Shown here: piece by piece, positions 1-8,498 of the stretch
Numbering within the stretch: the first letter of the stretch is position 1
How the letters are laid out: every line of letters begins with the position of its first letter
Origin: Gammaproteobacteria bacterium
Lineage (GTDB): Bacteria; Pseudomonadota; Gammaproteobacteria; SZUA-152
NCBI GenBank assembly: GCA_013152545.1
Contig: JAADGF010000097.1
Location: forward strand, 1 to 64,000
DNA: 64,000 bases
Direction: 5' to 3'
Notes under the pieces: generated by a model
What the model was told of the DNA's origin: nothing
The model's database searches: none
Seen by the model: the letters and a program-made list of their open reading frames with translations, nothing else
Position numbers and translations under genes: made by a program

Positions 1-29
1 CTTGTCAAAATGATTGTTAACACCCCCGA

Positions 30-578
30 GTGAGGACGAAGCAACTTGTGAACGGTCTTGGTGTGTTCAGGTATCTTTGGCTTATGTCACTGGTGTTTTT
101 TGCGCCGCAGGTGATTGCAAAAGATAGTATTAATTTACGACTTACATCGGGTATTGTGTCGATTGATACTGACTACGATTTTGCTGGTCAGGATGAAGAA
201 GGACAAAATTGGCTATTGCAGATCATGCAATATATTCCTGAAGGCCCTTTTCCACATGCATGGGGGCTTGAAATAGGCAATTTTACCGTGTTGAGTACAG
301 ACGAAGGTGACTTGAGCTACGATACGGTTTCTTTGTTCGTGGAAGCAACACCAGTGAAGTCGATTGAATGGCTTCGTAGCAGCATTGGAACATCCGGCTA
401 TATTGGCGATGGATTGAGCGAAAACAAAGTGTTTGGGGTGCGTGTGGGTGTTGGGGCAGAAGTGCCTTTAAATAACCGCTTTAGGTTGGTGGGCTATATT
501 CGCAGAGATTCCATATTCGACCAGGAAACAACCACCATTTTCAGTGTTCAACTGGGGGTGCAAGCGCGTCTTCGATAG
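30..578 (+). CDS. Exported protein, probable small outer-membrane beta-barrel, function unknown
   Basis: I do not recognise a named family. Residues 1-30 form a signal peptide with a hydrophobic core ending in a VIA cleavage site. The mature part alternates polar and aromatic/hydrophobic residues and ends in strand-like segments (VFGVRVGVGAEVPL, FRLVGYIRRDS, IFSVQLGVQARLR), as in small outer-membrane beta-barrels. The first possible start is GTG at 30 and another GTG lies at 48; an ATG at position 10 runs into a stop, so the gene probably begins inside the window. The gene stands alone and its neighbour is on the other strand. Function is open; a porin-like or acyloxyacyl-hydrolase-like barrel is possible. 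Confidence 0.55.
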   Translation: MRTKQLVNGLGVFRYLWLMSLVFFAPQVIAKDSINLRLTSGIVSIDTDYDFAGQDEEGQNWLLQIMQYIPEGPFPHAWGLEIGNFTVLSTDEGDLSYDTVSLFVEATPVKSIEWLRSSIGTSGYIGDGLSENKVFGVRVGVGAEVPLNNRFRLVGYIRRDSIFDQETTTIFSVQLGVQARLR

Positions 579-721
579 CAAGTCAGTCTGGGCCGTTTTG
601 TTAGGAAAGGTATGATTTACCGCTTACCAAGTTTTTTGCTTCTCATTGAATGACTTGCAACACTCGCAATTAAAAGAATGCTGAGGACAGGCTCTTTTTT
701 GCGTGAGTGCATGTGCTTGGT

Positions 722-1162
722 TTATTCTTTTGCAGCGGTAAATAATCTGACTAACTCCAGTTGATTATTATTTGAAGCCGACCTGAATTTTGTTTTTAAT
801 AAATTTTGCGCTTTTTCTGTATTGCCTGATTGGTGTTCAACAACAACTTCTGCTGCCGCTGTATGAAAATTAGCATGTGCTTTTCGGGCTGTTTCGTATT
901 CAGGCAATTTTGAGTATTTTGTTTTACCTGGGCCATAAATCCACTGACCGAATGTGCAAAGATGATCATTTGCTGTGTTCTTAACATCAATTGGTTCACT
1001 GCTAGCACCGGATAATTCATTTTCAAGTTTCTCTTTCCATGCACTATGTGCATCAAGAACTTCTTTAAGATTTAAACCTGATAGGTTTTCGTCCTCTGGG
1101 CCTACAACCAATTTTTCATTATTGTTACCCGATAGTTTTTTATGTAACCAGTTTTTTAACAT
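722..1162 (-). CDS. Stand-alone CZB (chemoreceptor zinc-binding) domain protein
   Basis: The 146-residue protein carries the CZB signature: H39 in AHSAWK, C69 in CTFGQW, and H96/H100 in HANFH, which is the 3-His/1-Cys zinc site of the family. CZB domains usually sit at the end of chemoreceptors or diguanylate cyclases, where zinc occupancy or cysteine oxidation (for example by hypochlorous acid) changes signalling. Here there is no transmembrane segment, receptor or GGDEF domain. It may sense zinc or oxidants in the cytoplasm and act on a partner elsewhere. A purine-rich stretch (gaggag) lies just upstream of the ATG. A GGDEF protein occurs about 59 kb away, but no link is visible. Confidence 0.75.
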   Translation of the reverse strand: MLKNWLHKKLSGNNNEKLVVGPEDENLSGLNLKEVLDAHSAWKEKLENELSGASSEPIDVKNTANDHLCTFGQWIYGPGKTKYSKLPEYETARKAHANFHTAAAEVVVEHQSGNTEKAQNLLKTKFRSASNNNQLELVRLFTAAKE

Positions 1163-1653
1163 ATTACTCTCCTCATGTTACTAATAATTATTATCACTGC
1201 TCAAATTACCGTTAATTTGTCCAATGATTGCGCTAGGCATACTCTGTAAAGCCTAAACACGGTATTGTTTTGCTTTTTCTCGAATTATCATGGATTGTGT
1301 GGCCATTTTTGAAGGACAGACTGTATGTATGGCTTTACCAAAGTAAGGTGCATGTTGCAAGCAATATACCGATCCTCTTTCATAGTTGATTCTACCAATA
1401 TAACTGATTCTATCAATGTTTTTGTAACATGGCACCTGTTTACGCAGGCCTTTCCCTCGGTGATGTCTTCAACAGGGTGTGGGGGCTTGTCGCTAATTTT
1501 ATCGACATTCAATGTTGATTCTTAAACTTTATTTTTTAAATGAATGGCTTAGATTTAATTGATAAGCGTTGGTGTGAAACTCCCCCATTGATATTATGGC
1601 GGAGGAAGAACTCTATTTGCATTTCGTATTTTCAGATGTTAAATTCTGTGCAC
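1163..1653. other. Intergenic region before the B12 riboswitch
   Basis: This stretch of about 490 bases holds no convincing gene. Short overlapping frames on both strands lack ribosome binding sites and any recognisable product. It should contain the divergent promoters of the CZB gene and the cobalamin riboswitch transcript, but I cannot place them with confidence. Confidence 0.5.
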
Positions 1654-1839
1654 CGATGCAGTGCCCGTTACGGGCTGGGTGGTGTCGCCATCCAATGGGA
1701 ATCAGGTGCGTATTTACGCAATGCCTGGGCTGTCCCCGCAACTGTAAGTGGCAAGTTCCGCTTCACCACGTCACTGGCGTAAATCGCTGGGAAGACGAAG
1801 CGAGCGTCTGAGCCATGAGCCAGGAGACCTGCTGCATCG
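1654..1839 (+). promoter_or_regulatory. Cobalamin (adenosylcobalamin/B12) riboswitch
   Basis: The conserved cobalamin-aptamer blocks occur in order: GGGAATC near 1698, the GCTGTCCCCGCAACTGTAA core at about 1729-1748, the GGGAAG block near 1789, and the B12 box AGCCAGGAGACCTGC at 1818-1832. The outer P1 stem is perfect: CGATGCAG (1654-1661) pairs with CTGCATCG (1832-1839). About 260 bases of leader follow before the btuB start and are rich in inverted complementarity, presumably the expression platform. Riboswitches of this class usually turn expression off when B12 is bound. The genes downstream are a full B12 uptake set, which fits. Confidence 0.95.
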
Positions 1840-2102
1840 TGCGTCGCTATTCGCCAGCCGGGGTATGCTTGTGAATCGGAAACCTTATTCCGTCAGCTTC
1901 GCTTGCCTGTGCTCGCGTTCAGTAAAGCTGCTCGTTGTGCCAGGTGTTTATGTGTTGCTTGGCGGAGGGCGGCTCAACTCCCTTTTTATGCGCTCTCCAG
2001 TTTGGCAGATAACGCCCATTCTTTGGTGAATGGTTCGTATCTGCTCTGTAGCAATGTCCTATCAATGGAACCGCTTGTGCGGTGACTGAATAATGCAGAG
2101 AG

Positions 2103-4043
2103 ATGTCACAAAACATGAAACAATCATCTATCTTATTGATAGCCTGTTTACCTTTGGCATTACCCTTAACACTTCACGCCGCCGATGTGGTTGAGCTTGA
2201 CACCATTTCTGTCATCGCCAGTCGTACCCCCGTGTCACTGAATGCTACGGGCAGTGCTGTTACTGTTATCACCGAGCAAAATTTGCGTGACAGTCAGCAG
2301 CCGTACGTTGCTGACGTACTGCGCGCAGTGCCCGGAGTGGCGGTTAGCCAATCAGGTGGTAGTGGCAAGGTTACTGAGGTTAGAATGCGGGGTAGTGAGG
2401 CTGACCATGTCTTGGTGATTATTGACGGTATTGAGGTTAACCCAGGCAATGGTGGCAGTGTTAACTTTGCTCACTTTCTTACCGCAGACGTTGAGCGCAT
2501 TGAGGTTCTGCGTGGCGCACAAAGTGTACTGTGGGGGGCTGATGCAATGGGTGGGGTTATTGCCATTACTACCCGTCGTGGGCGTCGTGGTGATCATCGT
2601 GTTAACATGATGTTGCAAGAGGGATCGTTTAATTCGTCGCAGTACTCCGTTACTGTCGATGGTGGTGGTGACGCGACGAGCTATGCATTGAATCTGAGCC
2701 GCGTGAGTACGGATGGTTTCTCCGCCGCTGATGACAATAGGTTTACCTACACCTTACCAGACGGCAGTAAAGTGACACAGGGTGGTTCAGGGGTCGAAGA
2801 TGATGGTTACAATAATCGTACTATCGGCGCGACCCTTCGACATCAGTTTAGCCGCGAGTTCTCCGTTGATGCGGCGCTACGGCAAATTAATTATGCCGTG
2901 GATACGGATGATTTTTTGGGTGGTGTCGGGGTGGTTGATGACGTTGCTTCCGGTACTTCCAGCAAAGGTTTATATGCTCAATCTACATTGCATTATTCAC
3001 CGTTTGGTGAGCAGCTGCAACACCGTTTGAAAATCACCAACAGCGATCTTGATGACACATTTACCAGTACTTTTGGCACCTCAACAGCACGAGCGAAGAA
3101 ACGCCAATACAGCTATCAATTGGACTACTACTTTCCGCAAGCGAGCGATAGCAATAGCAGCCACAGTGTCACTGTGGCTTTCGAACGTGAAGAAAACTCC
3201 AACGATTCGTCCTTCTCCGGTTTACATAAAAATCGCTCCAACAGTGCCATTGCCGAGTACCGTTTTGATTTCGATGAACGTTTATCCACCGCCATTGCTT
3301 ACCGTCATGACAATAACAAAATTTTTAAAAATGCCAGCATTGGCCATGCCAGCCTTTCCTATGAAATCAATTCGGTGCTGCGTTTTCACAGCAGTGTCGG
3401 TACTGGCATTAAGAACCCTACGCTTGGTGAGTTGTTTGGTTTCAGCACTAGTTTTCCAGGCAATAGCGCATTGCGGCCGGAAAAAAGTAATAGCCTGGAT
3501 GCGGGTGTTCAATGGCAGATAAGCAATATACAAACATTTGATGCCACTGTGTTTGAACTGCGTATTGAGGATCAAATTATTGGCGCCGGCAACACATCCA
3601 TCAATGTCGGCGGTAAAACAAAGGCAACCGGGGTAGAGCTGGCTTACCGGGGTAAGTTTGGCGATCATTGGTCGCTGGCGGCCAATTTGACATTTCAACA
3701 TCATGAGGATGCTGATAGCAACGATCTTGTGCGCCGTGCAGATAACATCGCCAGCGTTAACACCACTCACAGTAGCATTGCCGGAAAATTGAGAGTCAGC
3801 CTCAGCATTAACTATAACGGCAGTCAAACTGATAACTACTTTGATCCCTTGTTTAACCGTTTACCGGTCAAGGTCGGTGCTTACACCGTTGTCAATTTGG
3901 CTACCAGCTATCAGCTTAGTGACGCAATTGCATTGACAGGGCGTGTCGATAACCTGTTCGACGAAACCTACCAGGAGGTGATCGGTTATGGTACGTCGCA
4001 ACGGGCCTACTATGTAGGGCTGCGTATCGACATGCAGCGTTGA
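2103..4043 (+). CDS. btuB: TonB-dependent vitamin B12 outer-membrane receptor (BtuB-like)
   Basis: BtuB binds cobalamin at the cell surface and moves it into the periplasm using TonB energy. The protein has a signal peptide (about 1-26) and a TonB box near residues 33-40 (DTISVIAS). A plug domain follows at about 45-150, with the family features VADVLRAVPGV, VRMRGSEADHVLVIIDGIEVN and IEVLRGAQSVLWGADAMGGVI. The rest is a 22-strand-type barrel ending in YYVGLRIDMQR. Its 646 residues are close to the E. coli BtuB length. ATG at 2103 is chosen, with ATG at 2115 as an alternative. The riboswitch immediately upstream supports cobalamin rather than iron-siderophore as substrate. The ABC transporter genes follow after 158 bases. 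Confidence 0.93.
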   Translation: MSQNMKQSSILLIACLPLALPLTLHAADVVELDTISVIASRTPVSLNATGSAVTVITEQNLRDSQQPYVADVLRAVPGVAVSQSGGSGKVTEVRMRGSEADHVLVIIDGIEVNPGNGGSVNFAHFLTADVERIEVLRGAQSVLWGADAMGGVIAITTRRGRRGDHRVNMMLQEGSFNSSQYSVTVDGGGDATSYALNLSRVSTDGFSAADDNRFTYTLPDGSKVTQGGSGVEDDGYNNRTIGATLRHQFSREFSVDAALRQINYAVDTDDFLGGVGVVDDVASGTSSKGLYAQSTLHYSPFGEQLQHRLKITNSDLDDTFTSTFGTSTARAKKRQYSYQLDYYFPQASDSNSSHSVTVAFEREENSNDSSFSGLHKNRSNSAIAEYRFDFDERLSTAIAYRHDNNKIFKNASIGHASLSYEINSVLRFHSSVGTGIKNPTLGELFGFSTSFPGNSALRPEKSNSLDAGVQWQISNIQTFDATVFELRIEDQIIGAGNTSINVGGKTKATGVELAYRGKFGDHWSLAANLTFQHHEDADSNDLVRRADNIASVNTTHSSIAGKLRVSLSINYNGSQTDNYFDPLFNRLPVKVGAYTVVNLATSYQLSDAIALTGRVDNLFDETYQEVIGYGTSQRAYYVGLRIDMQR

Positions 4044-4201
4044 TCTTTCAAATTATTGACAGAGGAATAGCGCGAACTTTATGCCATTGCTATGCAATAT
4101 CCCGATAATAAAAATGACGAAGTGAATGCTGATGTGGTTGTGTATCAAACGTAATTGGATGGTTTGGGCGTGATGGCAGCGTTTAATCGGGTGAAAATGC
4201 G

Positions 4202-5074
4202 ATGAAGGTACCGCTTGTCATTGTCGTGCTGATAAGTCTGTTCAGTCAGTTAGCCAATGCCGGTCCGCAACGTATCGCTTCAGTTAATCTATGCACTGAC
4301 CAGTACCTGTTGTTATTGGCCGACCCTGATACTATTGCTACGGTTACCTGGTTGTCACAAAAGCCCAAAAGTTCGTATTACTATGAACGTGCCCTGAGCA
4401 TTCCGCTGAATCATGGCGAGGCAGAAGAAATTATCGCTTACGCACCGGATCTGGTGCTGGCGGGTTTTTACACTGCAGGTACCACCACTCGTTTGTTGCA
4501 ACAGCTGGGCTACCGTGTTGAGTTGTTTGATCATCCGCGTAGCATTGCACAGGTACGGGAACAATTACGTCGCATGGGGGAGTTACTTGGCCGTCGTGCA
4601 AGGGCGGAAGGTGTGGTCAGTGCGATGGATGAGCGCTTGGCGGGTGTCGCTGTCCAGCCCGCAGCTGATGCTCCAACGCTAATGCAGTATGCACCGGGGG
4701 GGTACACGGTGGGGCGTGATAGCCTGGTTGGCGATATTATCTTTCATGCTGGTTGGCGCAATCAGGCCGCTGATGCGGGTGTTACGGGGCTTGGGATTGT
4801 CGATCTGGAAACCTTATTGTTGATTGCGCCGTTGGCACTGATTGATTCACCGCTGGCCCCGGATGCCTATTCGTTTGCCGAACAGATGCTTCGACATCCT
4901 GTATTGAAAAAAAGCACCCGACCAAAATTCACCGTGACAGTTGAGCGTAAATTATGGATTTGTGGTGGACCGATGGTGGTTGATGCGCTGATTACGCTGC
5001 GCAAAGCCAGGGAGTCGATTGAAAAAGAGTTGTCACACAGCGTTATCGAACGGGGTATGGTAACGCATGAATAG
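4202..5074 (+). CDS. btuF: Periplasmic cobalamin-binding protein of the ABC importer (BtuF-like)
   Basis: The protein captures cobalamin in the periplasm and delivers it to BtuCD. Residues 1-20 are a signal peptide ending in ANA. The mature protein begins with RIASVNLCTDQYLLLL, the class III helical-backbone binding-protein start seen in BtuF and FhuD. The segment GEAEEIIAYAPDLVLAG has the conserved acidic residues that dock on the permease. The length of 290 residues fits BtuF (about 266). It overlaps btuC by 8 bases, so the genes are translationally coupled. The B12 specificity is inferred from the riboswitch and btuB; by sequence alone it could be a haem or siderophore binder. Confidence 0.85.
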   Translation: MKVPLVIVVLISLFSQLANAGPQRIASVNLCTDQYLLLLADPDTIATVTWLSQKPKSSYYYERALSIPLNHGEAEEIIAYAPDLVLAGFYTAGTTTRLLQQLGYRVELFDHPRSIAQVREQLRRMGELLGRRARAEGVVSAMDERLAGVAVQPAADAPTLMQYAPGGYTVGRDSLVGDIIFHAGWRNQAADAGVTGLGIVDLETLLLIAPLALIDSPLAPDAYSFAEQMLRHPVLKKSTRPKFTVTVERKLWICGGPMVVDALITLRKARESIEKELSHSVIERGMVTHE

Positions 5075-6065
5075 CGATCGTGTTTTCTTATTATTGTGGA
5101 TGCTTGGTGCTTTGATCGTCGCACTGTTCTTTGTTTCATTGACCATCGGGCGTCATAGTTTTTCGTTATGGCAAACCGTGCAAGCGCTGTTGGCTCACGA
5201 GCAGAGTGTTTACACCCTGATTTTGGTTGAATTGCGCTTGCCGCGTTCGCTGGTGGCTATTGTCACCGGGGCGACGCTGGGTTTGTGTGGTGCAGCCATG
5301 CAGGGACTGCTGCGTAATCCTCTCGCCAGCCCTGGGATTCTCGGCAGTAGCAGTGGTGCGGCTCTGTTTGCCGTGATCGTGCTCTACTTCGGCTTCCATA
5401 GCATTTCACCCTGGTTGTTGCCCATTGCGGGCATGGTCGGTGCGCTCTTGGCGATTGTTCTGGTCTATGCAATGACTGGCAACGACAGTACCATCACCAC
5501 GATTATTCTCGCTGGTGTGGCAATTAACGCCATCGCGGCGGCCTGTATCTCTCTGGCAATCAACTTGGCACCCAGCCCCTATGCTGTGCGTGAAATTGCG
5601 TTGTGGACGTTGGGTGATCTCAGTAAGGTAAGTTTGCCAAATTTGTGGCTGATGCTGCCTACGACGCTGATCGGTTGGGCCATGTTGGCAGGTTGTGGTC
5701 AAGGTTTGAATGCCCTTTCGCTTGGCGAACAGACGGCATCCTCAATGGGTATCAATGTTTCGCGATTGCGTTGGCGCATTTTCCTGGCCACGGCATTGGC
5801 AGTGGGTGCGGCGGTGGCCACGGTGGGTGCGGTTGGTTTTATCGGTCTGGTGATACCTCATCTACTGCGCCCGTTGGTGGGTTACGAACCTCGACGTCTG
5901 TTATTCGCCAGCGCTCTGGGTGGTGCGGTAATGTTATTGCTGGCGGATATCGCGGTGCGTCTGCTACCCACTCAAAACCCTTTGCAGGTGGGTGTATTGA
6001 CGGCGCTTGTGGGTGCGCCCTTTTTCCTCTATTTGATCGTTAAATCGCGTAAGGTGTTGCCGTGA
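5067..6065 (+). CDS. btuC: Cobalamin ABC transporter permease (FecCD/BtuC family)
   Basis: This is the inner-membrane channel subunit, expected to work as a dimer with about ten helices per subunit. It has the family signatures RLPRSLVAIVTGATLGLCGA (about residues 51-70), MQGLLRNPLASPGILGSSSGA and GFIGLVIPHLLRPLVG; the last contains the coupling helix that contacts the ATPase. Its length of 332 residues is normal for BtuC/FecD. It overlaps btuF by 8 bases and btuD by 4 bases (GTGA-type junction), which indicates one transcript. Confidence 0.92.
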   Translation: MNSDRVFLLLWMLGALIVALFFVSLTIGRHSFSLWQTVQALLAHEQSVYTLILVELRLPRSLVAIVTGATLGLCGAAMQGLLRNPLASPGILGSSSGAALFAVIVLYFGFHSISPWLLPIAGMVGALLAIVLVYAMTGNDSTITTIILAGVAINAIAAACISLAINLAPSPYAVREIALWTLGDLSKVSLPNLWLMLPTTLIGWAMLAGCGQGLNALSLGEQTASSMGINVSRLRWRIFLATALAVGAAVATVGAVGFIGLVIPHLLRPLVGYEPRRLLFASALGGAVMLLLADIAVRLLPTQNPLQVGVLTALVGAPFFLYLIVKSRKVLP

Positions 6066-6853
6066 TATTGCTTGAAGCTCGATCCGTTTCGTTAAACTTG
6101 AGTGGCATTCAATGCCTTAATCGGGTCGATTTGCCATTGATGGCCGGTGAGTTGATCGGTCTTATTGGTCCCAATGGTGCTGGCAAATCGAGCTTGCTTA
6201 AAGTTATGGCGGGTTTGCAAAAAACTGCTCACGGTATGGTGCTGTTGCAGGGCCGGAATATTTTAAACCATGCCAGTCGTGAGCGTGGCAAAATTCTCGG
6301 TTACCTGGAGCAGAATGGTGATATCCACTGGCCACTTCAGGTCAAGCGCTTGGTTGAGTTAGGCCGTATCCCCCATATGCCCGGTTGGGTCAGTCCCGGC
6401 GAGCAGGATCAGTGCCGGATCGAAACAGCGTTGAAACAGACCAATACCTGGCATTTGAAAGAACGCACTGCGACGACTCTGTCTGGTGGGGAAAAATGCC
6501 GCGTATTGTTGGCGCGAGTGCTGGCGGGTGAGCCTAAAATTTTGCTTGCTGATGAACCCATTGCAGCATTGGATCCCGCCCATCAACTCATGGTGATGAA
6601 CAGTCTTCGGCAATTTGTGGATGCGGGGGGCGCTGCCATTATTGCGCTTCATGATCTCAGTATGGCTGCCCGCTACTGTGATCAATTAGCATTGCTGCAA
6701 GATGGGACGCTCGTCACCAAGGGGGCGCCTAATGAGGTGATTACTGACGCGCGGTTGGCATCGGTATACGGCATTAAAGCGAGCTTGAGTCATGATGCTA
6801 ATGGTAGCTTGAGCGTCGTTCCCTATGCACTGACCTTTGACGTGGCACGCTAA
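6062..6853 (+). CDS. btuD: Cobalamin ABC transporter ATP-binding protein (BtuD-like)
   Basis: ATPase of the importer. Walker A is GPNGAGKSS at residues 36-44, the ABC signature is LSGGEKCRVLLA near 140, Walker B is ILLADEPIAALDP near 160, and the H-loop is IIALHDLSMAARYCD. The length of 263 residues is usual for BtuD/FepC. The start GTG at 6062 overlaps the btuC stop. The B12 role comes from operon context; the ATPase alone would not tell B12 from siderophores. Confidence 0.9.
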   Translation: MILLEARSVSLNLSGIQCLNRVDLPLMAGELIGLIGPNGAGKSSLLKVMAGLQKTAHGMVLLQGRNILNHASRERGKILGYLEQNGDIHWPLQVKRLVELGRIPHMPGWVSPGEQDQCRIETALKQTNTWHLKERTATTLSGGEKCRVLLARVLAGEPKILLADEPIAALDPAHQLMVMNSLRQFVDAGGAAIIALHDLSMAARYCDQLALLQDGTLVTKGAPNEVITDARLASVYGIKASLSHDANGSLSVVPYALTFDVAR

Positions 6854-6857
6854 GCCC

Positions 6858-7721
6858 GTGGAGCACTGTTCTGCGTGGAAAATTACCGCGAGTATCGTTA
6901 TCTCTGTGGGCTTGCATGGCTTGTTGTTGACTCGCTTGGACCTGAGTCTTGAGGATCAAACACTCTCAATGATTGAAAAACGGCAATTAATTGAGATAAG
7001 CCTTGTTGCGAGTTTATCGCAACATTTAGCTGCGCAGGCGAATACTGAGCCACTGCATGTGACTGAACCGGTTGCAAAGGCAAGGGAAGTTGCCCGTCGA
7101 TTGTCACCGAAAACCCTGCTGGCATCCGAAAAACCAATAGAGCGCATTAAGGCAAAGGAGCCAATACCGAAAGCGCTAATATTGGAGGCGCTGAAGGACG
7201 CCACGAAGATCAACGTGTATCAAAGTAAAGTCGATCCGGTACATGGTTCAAATGCTGATTATCGTGCAGCGGTTGCTGTACCCTCCCCAATAAAAAACAG
7301 CCGCGTTGGCCCTGTTAATCCGTCTGAAATATTAGCGCAAGACACAGAACCGCTACGGTCCCCGGTGACCGCATTAACTGTCGTCCACAAAGCGAGCGCA
7401 CTCTCGGTAGAGGCGAAAAGTGCTGAGCATGTCGAGAAAAATTACCTGGCCAGTTTACGCGCTGCCATTAGTGATTATAAATACTATCCCATACGGGCGC
7501 GACGCATGGGAAAGCAGGGTAATGTATGGGTGGCCTTTTTTATCTACCGCGATGGGCGTATTGATCAAGTCACTATCCGGGAAAGTTCAGGGGAGCCGCT
7601 ATTAGATCGTGCGGCCAGGCAGTCGGTGCTCAAGCTGGGTCGTTACCAATCCTTTCCGGCTAGTCTTGATGCCGATTTTCTTTCTGTTACTGTAACGATG
7701 AGCTATACGACACATCAATGA
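6858..7721 (+). CDS. TonB-family energy transducer, probably dedicated to the B12 receptor
   Basis: TonB proteins carry proton-motive energy from ExbB/ExbD to outer-membrane receptors. The sequence has one N-terminal membrane helix (ITASIVISVGLHGLLL, with the usual Ser and His in the helix). A long low-complexity periplasmic linker follows, then a C-terminal TonB fold (about the last 80 residues: YYPIRARRMGKQGNVWVAFF, DGRIDQVTIRESSGEPLLDRAA, LSVTVTMSY). No proline-rich KP/EP repeat is present, so the spacer differs from E. coli TonB. The start is uncertain: GTG at 6858, just after the btuD stop, is chosen over TTG at 6837, which would overlap btuD; neither has a good ribosome binding site. 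No exbBD lies nearby, so it must borrow them. Confidence 0.82.
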   Translation: MEHCSAWKITASIVISVGLHGLLLTRLDLSLEDQTLSMIEKRQLIEISLVASLSQHLAAQANTEPLHVTEPVAKAREVARRLSPKTLLASEKPIERIKAKEPIPKALILEALKDATKINVYQSKVDPVHGSNADYRAAVAVPSPIKNSRVGPVNPSEILAQDTEPLRSPVTALTVVHKASALSVEAKSAEHVEKNYLASLRAAISDYKYYPIRARRMGKQGNVWVAFFIYRDGRIDQVTIRESSGEPLLDRAARQSVLKLGRYQSFPASLDADFLSVTVTMSYTTHQ

Positions 7722-8164
7722 TCAAAGACGAAGCTACTTGTCATTCGTGTTTGATTTAGGAGGGTGGTGGGTCATTGTTTGTGTTAATCTCCAAACGGTA
7801 TAATTATTCGCTAAATTGCTGATTAAAATCCCGCTATCAGCGCTTTCGAGTTGACAGAACTTGGTTGATTTTAAGACCGATTATTGTGTGTGCTCCTGCT
7901 GTTTGTCGCATGAATGTTGACGTTGACGTTTGCGTGGTGTTTTGGGTAGTATTGGCGACGCCCTATTTTTTAGGAGGATGGGGGGCAGTATAATTTTGCA
8001 CTGTTATGGATATTTTTGATGAGTGTGTATTAGTTAAATTTGCTGTTTATCAATTGTTTATTTATATTGCATGGTTGGCAATAAGTTAAAATGTAAGGCC
8101 AAGACACACCACAAGAAGAGTCAACAGCTGCTTTAATGATTGTTGTTGTGCCAAAATAGGGCAC
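7722..8164. other. Intergenic region between the B12 and guanidine units
   Basis: No gene is supported here. The stretch is AT-rich with several short stop-interrupted frames. A purine-rich aggagg-ATG near 7968-7980 opens a frame of only about 13 codons. I see no clear terminator for the B12 unit and no convincing promoter for the guanidine unit. Confidence 0.45.
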
Positions 8165-8353
8165 TTAGGGAGCCTGTCCAAGAATAGAAAGCCTGCTGCG
8201 AAAACGCCATTTTGGCTCATTTTTACGATCACTACGTTAAATAGGCTCAATATTCGCCTCAAATGCCAAAAGTAGGTGCCTGATGTAATCGAAAAAATGC
8301 ACTCAACATGGCGTTCCCTCGTGATGGCGGCTATTCTCGGACAGACTCCTAGG
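8165..8353. repeat. MITE-like element, family B, full copy beside the guanidine riboswitch
   Basis: The ends are inverted repeats of about 20 bases with few mismatches: GGGAGCCTGTCCAAGAATAG near 8168-8187, facing CTATTCTCGGACAGACTCC at 8331-8349. The trinucleotide TAG flanks both ends. The interior codes for nothing. A second, right-end-only copy lies at 57186-57229, where the last 44 bases match with few differences. The right end touches the first conserved bases (CTAGGG) of the riboswitch. No transposase of this type is in the window, so it would have moved in trans. Confidence 0.75.
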
Positions 8354-8430
8354 GTTCCGTCTGATAATGCAGATGACTGGTCCGAGAGTGGCCGTGGAAG
8401 GTTACACGGCGGATAAAAGCTCTGGAGACG
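8347..8430 (+). promoter_or_regulatory. Guanidine-I (ykkC-yxkD class) riboswitch aptamer
   Basis: The conserved aptamer strings are present in order: CTAGGGTTCCG (8349-8359), ACTGGTCCGAGAG (about 8376-8388), ACACGGC (8404-8410) and GGATAAAAGCTCTGGAGA (8411-8428). The hairpin GTCTG/CAGA(T) lies between the first two, and GCCGT pairs with ACGGC before the last block. The class binds guanidinium and turns genes on. The genes behind it form a guanidine degradation pathway, which matches. It also explains why the frame running upstream from the binding-protein gene (possible ATG at 8367) is not coding. Confidence 0.95.
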
Positions 8431-8472
8431 ATCAACATGTGCGGTTTGTTGAATCTCCTTGTGTTTTTATTC
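8424..8472 (+). terminator. Intrinsic terminator forming the riboswitch expression platform
   Basis: GGAGA (8424-8428) can pair with TCTCC (8454-8458), and the inner TCAACA (8432-8437) with TGTTGA (8447-8452). The hairpin is followed by a T-rich run (TTGTGTTTTTATT). The GGAGA bases are also the end of the guanidine aptamer, so ligand binding would prevent terminator formation and let transcription continue. This is the expected ON-switch logic, inferred from base pairing only. Confidence 0.7.
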
Positions 8473-8498
8473 GCCCGTTAACCCATAGAGAGGTCGTT

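Noticed and set aside
1596-2029. Several overlapping frames before btuB
   Set aside because: They run through the cobalamin riboswitch and its leader.
4044-4201. Short coding-like stretch between btuB and btuF (ends VVVYQT)
   Set aside because: A roughly 28-codon open frame at about 4070-4154 has no start signal; it may be a gene relic but is too short to support.
8367-8498. N-terminal extension of the guanidine binding-protein gene to ATG 8367
   Set aside because: This part is the guanidine-I aptamer and its terminator; ATG 8499 has a good ribosome binding site and starts a proper signal peptide.
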